From Dipteris shenzhenensis (Eukaryota > Polypodiophyta > Polypodiopsida > Gleicheniales): DNA of 64,000 bases. Positions 10,656-22,230 of the stretch are shown piece by piece. The stretch lies in NCBI GenBank assembly GCA_047967505.1, contig CM106539.1; one strand, written 5' to 3'. The first letter of the stretch is position 1. Each line of letters opens with the position of its first letter. Under the pieces are notes generated by a model, which saw only the letters and a list, made by a program, of their open reading frames with translations, ran no database searches and was not told where the DNA came from. The position numbers were made by a program, and so were the translations under genes.

Positions 10656-12371
10656 ACATGGGTTAAGAGGGGGGAAGATGGTTTGGGTGGTCCCTAGTTA
10701 AAGGGGAGCAACCAATAGGGGCTCTCTACAAACCTGCCCACCCTCCAAGTTAACATACCATTTCCCCACACCTTCTAGCACTCTCATTGGTACACCTCAA
10801 ATCACTCTCTAATCCCTTGAAATTAGGAAACACTCATTGGAGGCCCTTTTGAGACCCCAATTCTCCCCTAATGAACTTGATGTTGGTCTAAGCATCACGG
10901 CATAGGAACTAAGGAAAGGGGTTGGTCCCATAATCCTCGTGCCACAATCAAGCCTGAAACTTCAATCAGCCGAAACAAGTCAATCCAAGTATAGCCATTA
11001 GTTGTAAGATTTTTCTTATCTTATAATGGATGAACTAGTGTCTGTTTGTCCTATCAAACATCTATCCTACTATACTACTAGTCAATGACATAGTAAACCC
11101 AATTGCAAACATCTACTATTGCCCTTTTCAAACACCTAGTGAGAATACTCCGTTAATAACCAACCTCTCCATACCGCATAAGCGAGAATAATCCATATCA
11201 TACCATTCCTTTAGCAAGGTGTCAAAGTGAGAGTCAATTATTATACTCATATTTATATCAGTACATTGCAGAAAGTACAAGGATACTTGATGATTAGTCT
11301 CCAACAATAGAGAGTTCAATCTTATTTAGTAGTATTTGGAGAAAATCCGCTGTAGAGTGCTCCTCGAAGTTGCCAACACTGTGTCTTCATGCCCTAGATT
11401 TTCTAATGCAAACCTGATGGAGAGGTATGCCGACTCACCTGCATCCATCCACAAGCATAGCACGTTAGAACATGTACACTATGAATTATGGGACTGCAAG
11501 CTTCAATGCCGGCACACAGTTGTTATCCATGTCACTCGTTCTAGATTAGCATAATCAAATCTTGGCATTTTACTATTCAATAGTAATCAGAGGTGGGCAA
11601 TTAAAGATATAAAGAAATGTATATAAAATGTTAGTGAAATCCAAGTAATAAGTGGGAATCTCAAATAAATCATAAATATGGGAGTTCCAACCAAGTCCAA
11701 GGGAATTCCCAAGGTCAAAAATTCCATATATAACCTTTATATACTTATACCTTTTCTTGATTTCCTGTTGGCATTTTCCAATTACCAGTATCATAATTAA
11801 ATTTATGCATACATCAAAATTATAACAATGGGAAGTACCGTGAAAATGAGGTGTTATAAAATCCCAATTATCAATATTTAGGCTTAATGCCTCCTTAACC
11901 TTGGGACTTGTCCCTCAACAAAGAAAATGAAATAAATTTCCAAGGGGAATTCCAAAGGTACTTTTGCAAAATACAATCCTACCAAAGTCACCCAAATCCT
12001 AAACCTAACAAAGTCATCAATCTCTACAATAAAGGAAATGCCATCTTTATACTCTTCCTTTCAAGCAATGGACTCCATGTCTAAAGTATAGGAATCCCAA
12101 GTAGAAGGGTGCCTTAGTGCAAGTGTATGATTCCCAAGTGCAAGTATATATTCACTAAATGATAGTAAAAAATCCCACCATTTATCTCCATTGTTGTCAC
12201 TTCTTGGATTGATCATAGCCTCTTTACCATTATAATAATGCCCCATTACAATACTTCCTTCTATAGTGTCTCATAGAATAAGCGTTTGATCTTTAAGGAT
12301 AGGATTCCCTCCAAAAGATCTTCCTCTCTTCATGATTTAAAAGTGAGGGAAATTATATACATATGTATATG

Positions 12372-12378
<7 letters not shown>

Positions 12379-12427
<49 letters not shown>
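12379..12427. repeat. (TG)n and (TATG)n microsatellite
   Basis: A pure TG run of about 36 bp passes into TATG repeats. Confidence 0.95.
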
Positions 12428-12428
<1 letters not shown>

Positions 12429-12868
12429 TCTTTTCTAATGTATAATAAATCTATAGGGTCTAAACATATACCATTTACATCCAACCCATTTATGTTTCGA
12501 GGCAAAATCCCTCTCGATTAATGCATATATTGTATGTATGGATGTATGGATGTATATGGGTCATTTTTTGCGTTGGAGTAGCCATTTTTGGTGAGGTTCA
12601 GGAAATTTTCTGCATATAAGTATCTTGCATGACCCATAACTATGCATACCTCATAGGCTCCCAATCAATCCCCATTCTGTTCATGCCATAAAGTTATAGA
12701 TTTCAATCAAGTCTATGAAAATACAGCAAGGTGAAAGATATCTGTTAGTAACCATTGCCACATTCTTTCCCTGAGTTTTCAAAGTACCCATGAGGAAAAG
12801 GTCCACAATGTTCTCATGGACAATCAAAGTGCTAACAACCCCAAGGAATGCAAATATATCCTAGGGGA

Positions 12869-12869
<1 letters not shown>

Positions 12870-12906
<37 letters not shown>
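12870..12906. repeat. (TG)n microsatellite
   Basis: An uninterrupted TG run of about 37 bp. Confidence 0.95.
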
Positions 12907-15556
12907 TATTAACATTTGTAGAAGCCCTCACGGGTCTATGAGACAAAGTAAACACCAAAAACGTGACTAACTACATCTAGATAACTAGAGTCGCGGTAGT
13001 GCACCAAGATCGACTCCTCTTAATTTTTATAGAACATAACTACATTCTAATACTATCATAAGGTGGCCTTTATAACATCAATTTAATACTAAGAGTCTTT
13101 GGGTTTGGATTTGAATTCCCTAATCAATGCTTGCCCATCTCGATAAACTACCCATTTGCCTACTTTGTGTGCTTCCTTTACTTTGGCAAGTTCACTATTT
13201 CTTTGTTCGAGCTGGGTCAAAGTGAGCTCCTTGGATATCCAAATCTTTGTTCTCCTCAGCATATGATTTGTCTCAGGACGTTAACTCTTGCTACCGTCCC
13301 TCTAACTGTTTTTTTTTTTTTTTAAGAGGGTTTTATATTACTTCCAGCATATACAACTTGTTCAACTAGTAAAGATGAACAAAAGGAAACTGAGACAGAA
13401 CAAAAAGCAAATCATACATCAAGAAATATCTCACCATTTTTGACATTGTATGAGGATGATTTTGTAGATTCACCTTAAATTTTTAGATCGAAATCCCTCC
13501 ATTTTAACCCAAGTGGTATACTTACATATTTCTAGGTGAACACCCTAGGTCACCTCTCTTTTAGTATGATGCAAGCTTGGCATGCAAAAAGTAGAATTGA
13601 TTCAATGGACCAAATGGGCTCGAACCTTGTGCTTGATGAGAACACCAACCATGACATGTTCATTGAGGCATACAAAATATTGAATCAAATGCTCAAAATT
13701 CCAATAAAGATGGCAGTAGCAACTAAGTGTTCTGTAGCACTTGTACCAATTATAGCCCTAGTGATGGTGTGAACCTGTGGTACCATTGATAGAAACCCAT
13801 TGGAGGAAGATGTGCTTAGTTGGAACAAGGAGAAAGGAGGTGGCCAAAAGAATACTACCCTTTTGTGATGAAAGAGTTCTAACTGACCATCAAGAGTTTC
13901 TTCCAAGAACTAGATGGGTACGTATATAGACCCCTTGTGGATTAGCATGTATGCACTCTGTACTCCAATCCTATAGATAAGCTATTCAATGAGGTCTTTC
14001 CAAAAGTCTTTTCAACCTCTAGGACTACAAACACTACCATACCCATTCACAAATTAGGGGATCCCATGGATAAAGTAAGTACTTGACTATGATGATTGAC
14101 CATTTGATGGCCCTAATATATGGGTCATGAATTTATCTCCAAAAGAAACTTTTTCGTTGAAATTTCACATATGTAATTTTTTATAAACCTAGCCAACTGC
14201 CTACTCTTTAAAAATCTATAAACTATGTAGGCTGAGAACTTGCAATGGCACAATTTGTTGATTTCACAACACATGTACATTTTTGCACTTAAATAAAAAT
14301 TTGCATGTGTTTTGATGGTTGGATGGCACTTTGTGGCTTTAAAACAACCCATTGTTCAATGTTTTCACCTTTTCAAATAATTTTAAGTGTCAATAGAGGT
14401 TTTGCCTTTTTTTGCATGTTTCTACACTAGCTCTAAGGTGGAGTTATAGTACCCACAACTCCATTTAGATATTTGTATCCTTTGATTGCAAATTTTTTAA
14501 GGACTTTTTCATACATTTTTCACCATAAAATTATCATGTATTAGCTTACAAGATTTTGATAAATTCATTGCATTTCTTATAACATTAATGAGCAAAATAT
14601 ATTGTTTGTAGGGAGTACGGACATTGCTCATTTTTAATGTCTTGTTCATTGATTTGTTAGCCTCTAGATTAGACAAGGCTTTGCTAATAAAAAGAATCTT
14701 TTTTTTGAACTTTTATTGTGATTTACAATCGAGGCATACCATTGTCCCAAATTGTGCATGCAAATACACCCTAATCCAAACTTTGTACTATTGTAATAGA
14801 TAAAAATTCACAATAGCATGTCAACAAACTTGAAAATCAACTCTCCATTTATTTTATCAATGTCAAAGAGACCACTGAGAAATTGGACACTATTAGTGAG
14901 GAAACAGAGGGCAAGGATCGGACGCATTGGTATGATCATACAAGGGTTCATATACAACTTCAATATGGCATCTCATGCCAAATTGCCTAGCTTTCTCGAT
15001 CACAAAGAGTAGCTCATAGAGCATAGGGAATCAAGCCATGACAATGACCAAGCTTTTTATAGCCCATGGGCATGCAAAGGGCAAAGGAAAGTTCTAAAAA
15101 TGCTTCATATGCTCATAACTCTCATATAGGGGACGGGTGTTGGTGTGCAAATGCCAACCACAGTGCAAATGTTTCAAAATGAAGACCTAAAAAAAGGTCA
15201 AATGTCACAATTGTTTGAAAATGGGGACAAACTAAGGGAGAAGTAGGCAAATCACAGTCAAAGACAATAAGCTTATGCAGTCCAAGACATCTCTATAATG
15301 GCAATCAATGGCCTGCAAAATGCAATAGTGTGTTCGAACATCTCTTCATCATGAAGACTATTGAAAATGATATTTTTTTTTAATAACCACTCCTACAGCC
15401 ATGCAGACGAAACAGGAAACACACACAGTAGGAGAGGAGGAGAACTCTCTAGAGCCTCCGGTGTCTCAATGGGAAGACCTGGAAATGGTGAAGAGGATAG
15501 TTCTTCCTTTTGACTATTATATGAGCATAAAAGGACTACATGGAGACCTATAAAAG

Positions 15557-15559
<3 letters not shown>

Positions 15560-15594
<35 letters not shown>
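15560..15594. repeat. (CT)n microsatellite
   Basis: An uninterrupted CT run of about 35 bp lies roughly 400 bp downstream of the host gene stop codon. Confidence 0.95.
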
Positions 15595-15597
<3 letters not shown>

Positions 15598-15987
15598 ACT
15601 TGTCTTTTTACAAGAACTGTATTGTATTTTCTCTAGGTCATTTTGGCCTTGTAACAACATGTCCATGAACTTCTCTTAACAAAAAAAGCTTCAATGCTGA
15701 AGTGGACCAGTTAATTTGCAAGTCATTTTGGAATTTGGTAGTTGCAAGTGAAGTACGATTATGGCTATTGCAACTTAGCAATTGTGTGGAGTATATGAAT
15801 CATGCATTTTCTGACAACCACCCCCAGAAACAAAATCAAATATTTAAAGAATGCAAGTTGAAAAACTGTCCAAAAACAATTCCTTTATACTGGTGGCCCT
15901 TAGAACACAAGAAACCAGAGAAATGCCACATATGATAACTGATATATTTTCTTTGCACGATTGGAAATGTGGGAATCTAAAAACTAT

Positions 15988-16224
15988 TTATCTTGCCTTG
16001 GCAGCTATCTTATTTCTGCCCTTCTTCCCCTTCTCACGATCACGGTCTTTCTCACTATCGTCCTCCCCTTCTCTATCTTTGTTGCCACCCATGAGCTCTT
16101 CGACACAAAAATAGTACAGATCTTGGTGGACCTGCTGCCATTGTTGAATCATGATGAGGGCACGCCTTCGATCTGACCTCAATCTTTCCAACTCCAATTG
16201 CATGGCAGCAGTAGATCCTTGTTG
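15988..16224 (-). CDS. RID3-like last exon: C-terminal helix and charged tail
   Basis: The exon starts after the acceptor TTTCAG at 16225-16230 and ends at TAA 15988-15990, giving 78 residues. It begins QQGSTAAMQLELERLR, a heptad-like helix that matches the conserved C-terminal helix of RID3/WDR18, and runs to CVEELMGG. A highly charged Lys/Asp/Arg-rich tail follows (GKKGRNKIAAKAR at the end), probably a nuclear or nucleolar targeting segment. This tail is longer than I recall for Arabidopsis RID3. The open frame extends upstream past the acceptor, but that part is intron by homology. The junction is phase 0. Confidence 0.85.
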   Translation of the reverse strand, partial: QQGSTAAMQLELERLRSDRRRALIMIQQWQQVHQDLYYFCVEELMGGNKDREGEDDSEKDRDREKGKKGRNKIAAKAR

Positions 16225-16308
16225 CTGAAACATCATGATGACACGGGAAATTGGAAACCCAGTGGAGACTTCAAGCATATTTTCATTGGCATAGAGAAAG
16301 AGAGGGAG

Positions 16309-16334
16309 AGACACAGACACAGACACAGACACAA
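16309..16334. repeat. (CACAGA)n hexamer run
   Basis: About four tandem CACAGA units lie in the 403-bp intron just upstream of the last exon. Confidence 0.8.
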
Positions 16335-16627
16335 CCAAGCCAATGTCAAACAAAAGCCTAGAAGTGCTTATATTCTGTCAAGCACAACAACTTCAGCCCT
16401 TCAGTAGAAAGATGCTGTGAACACTCTTAACTGTGAATAAACCTTTAAGCAAGCATACGTACGCGCTTACTGGCAAGTATTGCCAGACTTTCTTTGTGGT
16501 GATCTTTCTGTCCACATCCCATACGAAAAAAGACTACAAAGTAATGCACAAGCAACAAACCATGCCAGCACAAAAAGATGCACACCTAAGAAAAGATATT
16601 ATGAAGGGGTAAGAGCAAACATAATAC

Positions 16628-16902
16628 CTCGAATTCCTTTATTTGCCCCTCCATTGCCTTTAAACTGCGAATATACATATCCAAGGTATTGTTATCTGCT
16701 GAGCATTCAGCGGGGAGAGCTACAAGAGGGCCCTTGCTGATGTTAAGATCCTGAGAAGTCGCATCAGCTGCAACATACTTGCTCAGAGGTGCCGCAGAGA
16801 GTGGTGATACACGCCTATTCATTGGGAAACCTTGAGAATCAACAAGTAACCCATGTTGAAGCATGGTTGGTCGAGGAATAACCAGCAAGTTACTCACAGG
16901 AC
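16628..16902 (-). CDS. RID3-like exon: linker after WD40 repeats
   Basis: This 275-bp exon lies between the acceptor CTGCAG (16903-16908) and the donor GAG|GTATTA (16626-16628). The first two bases complete a Gly codon begun in the previous exon, giving KGPVSNLLVIPRP at the junction, which parallels KGPVNN in RID3. The middle is a poorly conserved Ser/Ala/Pro-rich linker. The end, GQIKEFE, leads into QQGSTA of the next exon and matches the family motif at this position. Start phase 1 and end phase 0 agree with both neighbours. Confidence 0.85.
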
Positions 16903-17258
16903 CTGCAGAATCAAGTCCAAAGAGTCAAAACACACTTTAGATACCTCTACATAAAATGCAATTAAATTTTAGCTCTTTCAACATTTAAACGGTCCCGCAA
17001 CAGAAGGATCAGGTGCAAATCCCAGGCCATGAGCTGGGCCAATTCTAAGCACAATCCTCCTTGCTATTATAACATCCTTGGAGACACCATTCATCTATAA
17101 TCACTCCAGAAATGTTTTTACATGCAATTTGCTGTTTAACATTCTTATCAGCTGGCAAAATAGGACCTCATTCATTTTGTCCAGCAAACATTTGGTGTGC
17201 AGGATTTCTCTAATTTTCGCCTCACTCAATCCAACAACATGCCATCCACCCCATCCTG

Positions 17259-17315
17259 CGAGAGAGAGAGAGAGAGAGAGAGAGAAAGAAAGAAAGAAAA
17301 GAAAGAAATTTTATT
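17259..17315. repeat. (GA)n/(GAAA)n tract at LINE tail
   Basis: A GA run passes into GAAA repeats directly at the 3' end of the minus-strand LINE a. Read on the minus strand the LINE ends in TTTC/CT repeats in place of poly(A). Confidence 0.85.
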
Positions 17316-18060
17316 AGTCTTCGGAAGACCGATGGGTCTATGAGACTGAAAGAAAACCTGATACAAACCACAATAAGGGTGGAGCTACTAAACGAGCATC
17401 ATCACCCGTGCTGAGTCCTAAGTCTGATCATACATAGTCAAATACATCTGGGTGTGACAATGAAAATGAAAAGGAAAAAGACTGGAGCGGAGCGGAGCGG
17501 AATCTCCGTATGTCATGTTGCCCTGGCTGGTGCATAGCCGGTGATGGGACACTGGCGTCTATCAAGGGGTGCCATGTGTCTCAGTCTCTTGGACGCTCGA
17601 CGCAAGACCAGAGCCACTGTGACTCTCGTGGGATGTGTCCCAGGTCTAAACAATGACGAGAGGTCCCCCAGAGTGATCTGTGTGTCGCCTCAATGCCTCG
17701 TGTGTCGTGATGCGGTCGTCGGGTCGGAGTCTCTGTCACGTCTGCGGCTAAAGACTAGACGATCAATATCACTCGATGGGCAGAACTCTGTGATCCTGCT
17801 CTGAAGGTGTCTGGTGATGCGGCCAAGCCCTGTCGCCTAGTAAGTACTCTCTGTGTCGGACCCCCTCGTGAATGAAGGCCGCGAGGCATCTCTGATCTGG
17901 GTAGGCAAGGAATCTGGAAAGGGGCCCGAAGCCGTCTCTGAAGAGACAGTGGTAGCGACCTCGGATTTCGTAATACACTGGGCACCTGAGAAGATGAGAT
18001 GAGATGATATTGACATCCGGGACGAGAGAGATTTGGCATCACGTATTATAACTGCAGCTT
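17286..18060 (-). mobile_element. LINE a, 5'-truncated 3' end
   Basis: The minus strand encodes the C-terminal piece of a non-LTR retrotransposon ORF: CFL..YYEIRGRYHCLFRDGF and FLAYPDQRCLAAFIHEG, nearly the same as in LINE c at 58340-58060. The 3' UTR carries the family phrase found also at 57615-57660 (AGACCGATGGGTCTATGAGA on the plus strand). The reading frame is broken and RT is absent, as expected for 5' truncation during target-primed insertion. It lies in the 4.7-kb intron of the host gene, in the same orientation as the gene. Confidence 0.75.
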
Positions 18061-18610
18061 GAAAGGTGGTTGTCAATTGTGTGTCACACAATTGACAGCC
18101 TCCATGCCATGTCTATTGTGGTGTGTCAGGACCGTATGATCCCACAAGAGGCTGCTCAAAGCGACTATGCAAGTGTACAAGTACCTGCATTTGGTGATAA
18201 AGCATCTTTTATTTCTCCCTAATAAGCTGTCATCCTTGATACCAATGCTCTTGCACACGCAAATGGCTTCTTTAAGATATTCCTGCCTTCCATGAAATTA
18301 GCGCTCTTGCACAAGGAAATGTCCTCATTAGAATAATCTCTTTTGTAAACTGCAATTGTCTATACCATGTTCGGGGAATTTTCGGGCTTCACATTCTCTG
18401 ATAGTTATTCTCTATTTTGAAGAATATAAATCTATCTTCCAAAAGTCATCTATCCAGTTTGTTGCCTAATACCAGCCCTCATCTCTGGTAGCCTCCAAAG
18501 CCTTAGAACGAGTGTATGATTCCCTGCAGCCAACACAATGCCTATGTCTTCAAATCTTCTCTTTCTTGCATGGATGTCTTGATCGTGATTGGCACAAATT
18601 CGTATTGACT

Positions 18611-19721
18611 TGTTAGAAATTAACCAACAGAGGGTACGCACAGCGGAAGACTGATAGAATTGCCCAAGAGCTCACACAATGTGGTGTGGGGTGTGGAATC
18701 ATAAACTTCTTAACTTAATGTGCATAGATGTGCAAGCCAATAGATAGACAATGCTCACAGACAAATATAGAAGCAGCTCTTTATATTTCCGTCCGTCCAC
18801 AAAGTAGGACAGGATACAATACCAAAAGGTTCTCCTACTAGATGTCAAGCACTTCTAGATCTCTGAGCCCGCGTGCTCCACCTCGAGCAAATGTAGATTC
18901 TCTGTCCAGAGTGTTTCTCTCTACCTTACTGCCTGTAGATCAGCCTAGGTAGGCAGCACTCACTAGCTCAGTCTGCAGCTCTCTGTAGGTCTCCTTCGCC
19001 TCCTGGGAGTAGGCCCAAGAAAGCTCTAACTGCTGCTCCTGTCTGCTGTAGGTTTGCTGCTTCAGAGGATGATCACAACACCTCACTGCCCTAGAAGAAA
19101 GCCAAGGTCCAGCCTCTAGGGATCTCAGTCTGCAGCACACCTTCCACTCTCCTTCACCCCCAATGTGAGGCCGAAGGGAATGGCTTCTGGCTGCTCCTGT
19201 CTGCTCCTGCTCTTGCTGCATGGTTGAATGAATTATGAGGCCCAGGGCCTCTTCTTTTATAGGCCCAAGGCCTGGTCGAAATAGCCAACTGGTCAGCCCT
19301 ATTTTGGCCGACTGAGTCTGGCTGAAAACCGACCTGGTTGGCTGCCCCTACCAGCCCAACCAGGGCCCTATATAAGGGTCTTTACTAGGCCCTTTACAGC
19401 CTTTGTTCCAGGCAGGGACCCAGCCCTCTTGACCAGCCTAGCCAAGGCCTGGTTGGTTGGCTCAATCAGCCCCAACCAGCCCTACAGTTGGCCGACCTGT
19501 TAGCTGATCTGTCCCGCCATAGTCCTGCGCCATCTTTAGGGTATGTTGCAGGCCATGTGCCTACCCCCACTCCTCGCTAGATAGCTCGCCATGTAGGCGC
19601 TCGTACCCCGGGATACCCCGCCATCTTGTGCTGCTCCAGATCTGCCTCTTCCAGGACAGATCTATGCCATGTATGTATCGCCATGTGTTGCAGCCACTTT
19701 GATGCCTCCAACCTTGTAACA
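18611..19721 (-). repeat. LTR-like fragment related to copia E LTR
   Basis: The stretch starts TGTTAGAAATT and can end at TTGTAACA 19714-19721. It includes a GC-rich block (19255-19510) with repeated GGTCGGC/CCAACC phrases and CCCTATATAAGGGTC, very like the TATA region of the E LTR (42395-42565). No internal domain or matching target duplication (TGACT against GCTGG) was found, so it is a diverged solo LTR or LTR piece. The borders are approximate. Confidence 0.4.
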
Positions 19722-20339
19722 GCTGGTAAGATACGGAATGCAGAGATGCCAAACATGCATAGAACTCAGTAATAACAGAAGAAAAAACAGCAAGGAAGGG
19801 AATACAAAACAGTAACTCTAAGAAGAAAAAAAAGATTCCTGCAAAGTATGCAACAAGAAAGGTACAAACAGCTCAAGAAGGAACCAAGACAATTCTTCAA
19901 AAACTCCAAGCGAAAAAAACCCAGAAAGTAGGGGGGGGGGGAATGGGAATACATGATCGCGTTTATCAAGAGCCCCTACGAGAGAGACCGAGGAGATGAC
20001 AAGGAAACAAACTCATACCATGTCAATTTAGAACAAGAAATTGGACTAAAGAAACTAGGCAATGACAAGGCACTGGACCCTTGAGGCCTCCTTGCAGAAA
20101 TGTTAAAATGGGGGGGAAAGAAAACAAGAAAGAAGCTCACAAAAGTAATGAACAGGAAATAGGAGAGGGGTTCCCACAAGAATGGCAAACCAATAAAATA
20201 GTTCCCATATTCACAGGGGGAGCAGGTAAGTTGCAAAAAAGTACAGGACAATCATGGTAAGCAACCTGAGGGCTAAGTCTAGAAAAACTAACTGAATCCT
20301 AAACACCTCTGTGACTGCATAGATCTCTACTCATGAACA

Positions 20340-21021
20340 TCTCAACAGAAATAATGTAGCCAAGATATAGTAGTTCTCTCAACAGAAGTAATGAGACCAA
20401 GATATAGTCGTTCTCCCTTCAAGAACTCATACTTGGACATCTTTGCATATAGAACCTCCCCCTACATGGTAAGATAAACTACGGCTATACACAAGTATGT
20501 CATCTAAAAACACGATGACAAACTTTCCCAAATATGGACGAATTTGTTGGACAGTAGCAACGGATGCATTCGTGACTCAAAATGGCAAAACTAAGAACTC
20601 ATAATGCTTGTAGCATATATGAAACCCCCTCGTAGAGACATCCTCTTGCTTAATACAGATCTAACAATACCTTGTACGTGGATCCACCTTGTAGAAGTAT
20701 ATCGCACCATGCACACGATCCATCAGACCATCCATCCAAGTTAAGGGCCTCCTTCACAAACATGATACTATCCCTTTTCCCCACGAAAATGACTGGAGCA
20801 CCCCACAGAAATTTACTGAGACAAATATGTCCCATACAAATATATTCCGATAATTGCCAGGCACTTTCATCTTCTTCTTTAAGGCTCAACCTATATGGTT
20901 GTTTGAAAACCAGCGAAGCTCCAAGAAGCTGTACCTTATAATCCACACTCAAATGAGGTGGAAGATCATAACATAAATCAGATGTAGCAGTGGATAGCAT
21001 ACCGTGGATTAAATCCAGCAT
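20340..21021 (-). pseudogene. Gypsy (chromovirus-like) RT remnant
   Basis: Minus-strand frames recover successive blocks of a Ty3/gypsy reverse transcriptase: DLPPHLSVDYKVQL, FKQPYRLSLKEED and APVIFVGKRD from 20960 to 20770, then FLVLPF and PYLGKFVIVFLDDILVYSR with the FLDD catalytic motif at about 20500-20520, and KYEFLKGERLYLG near 20420. Stops and frameshifts separate the blocks, so it is a dead fragment. No LTRs were found around it. It lies in the 4.7-kb intron. Confidence 0.8.
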
Positions 21022-21617
21022 CCACTCGACGACATTCCAAATGGCATGGAATGAGCGTTATATATCAAAGATTGACGACTCTCTAAGAATTTCAGATTAT
21101 TACTAATCTTAAATACTGCATTTTCAGAATGTATTGCTTCATTAATGCACAAAAAATAAGACATTTTGGGCTTACAACTGCTTTCGTTTTACAAGAAAAA
21201 GCTGAAAAAACAGATTTAATGAAAAAAGTGTGAGCAACAGAATGAGACTCACTTAAAATATTATCAACTTCCATAGAGTTACAAATTAATATATATAAAG
21301 GAGCATCATGTAATAGCACGTGCTTGTCTTTATTATCAGCTTAGACATTCTTGTCTTACATGTACTTTCCACTTTATAAGAAATAGTTGAAAAATCAAAT
21401 TTAATAAAACAAGCGTGAAAGAAACAAAAAAAGTAAGAAAGTTTATTAACGTCTAAAAAAATACATCAAACTACACCCTCCTCCAAGTCATTTAGCAATA
21501 TTGGTACGAGTACATATCACCCTACAATACTGAAGATACTCATACTATTTAAGTCATCATACCCAAAACAACATAGAGCATATTCAAGAAGAATGGTAGA
21601 GAAAGTACTTAAGTTAC

Positions 21618-21745
21618 CTTTATTGTGCTTAAAAAGTCGTAGTGTTTGGCAACTAACAGTATCCCAAAGGCATATAGTGCAATCCTCTGATGCAGAAACT
21701 AAGGATACTCCATCCATGCTGAACGCCAGCGCTGTCACAGAACGA
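21618..21745 (-). CDS. RID3-like exon: WD40 repeat
   Basis: This 128-bp exon encodes one WD40 blade: SRSVTALAFSMDGVSLVSAS then EDCTICLWDTVSCQTLRLFK, with the WD dipeptide and the preceding DG and SASED signature. Acceptor TGTGTAG is at 21746-21752 and donor AAAG|GTAACTT at 21616-21618. The exon starts in phase 2, receiving AG from the exon at 55508 (making HSRSV), and ends in phase 1, giving the split Gly before PVSNL. The upstream intron spans 33.8 kb. Confidence 0.88.
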
Positions 21746-22197
21746 CTACACAAAAGGGAGGGAGTGGAAATGAATGAGTTAATAATAAATTCATATATAA
21801 CCTATGCAAGACCTTGCACTCGGTACACAATGCAAACCCAGTCTCAACCATTTTGAAAAATTCAATGTGACACACTAGATGAATCCAAGAACACGCCCAA
21901 AGTCATCCTATAAAAACACAACACAATGTGGAGTTTCAATCGCATCATAGTCACTCATAAGATTGGAAACCATAAACTCCATCACGCATAGCAAGGACTA
22001 GCTACTATGGCATTTCCACTGACGTCATCAGCGCCCAACAGTTAATCTTAACCACTTAAGGCTCTTAGCTTTTAATCTTAACCACTTAAGGCATGGACAT
22101 TCTGCGCACTCTATTGTCAAAGCAACCTTAAGTAAAAGAACATGCCAACCCCCTTGAGGACCTAGATCCATATACATATGCATACACAAATGCATGC

Positions 22198-22217
22198 ATG
22201 TGTGTGTGTGTGTGTGT
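22198..22217. repeat. (TG)n microsatellite
   Basis: A short TG run lies just upstream of the 5' LTR of gypsy G. Confidence 0.9.
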
Positions 22218-22230
22218 TGTTGGATAAATT

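Larger units (their letters stand above)
9017..11387. repeat. Tandem duplication, 1.66-kb unit
   Basis: Sequence 9017-9731 recurs at 10677-11387 in the same orientation with scattered differences and a few indels. Both copies run from GATGGTTTGGG to GTGTCTT. Between them lies 945 bp of unique sequence. The repeats do not behave as LTRs: no clear TG...CA ends are shared at both borders, and I found no primer-binding site or target duplication. A tandem duplication with a truncated second unit fits best; a non-autonomous LTR-like element is the alternative. A2 abuts the start of the first unit. Confidence 0.75.
11388..15987. other. Anonymous DNA downstream of the host gene
   Basis: No protein domain is recognised on either strand. 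The stretch is AT-rich and holds three microsatellites and a T-run at 13310-13323. Short ORFs such as 13536-13772 show no family resemblance. The 3' UTR of the minus-strand host gene must begin at 15987, but I see no convincing polyadenylation signal and did not place its end. Confidence 0.4.

Noticed and set aside
9017-11387. Direct repeats as LTRs of a complete element
   Set aside because: The similarity runs past any TG...CA end on both sides, no primer-binding site follows, and flanking 5-mers do not match. Tandem duplication explains it better.
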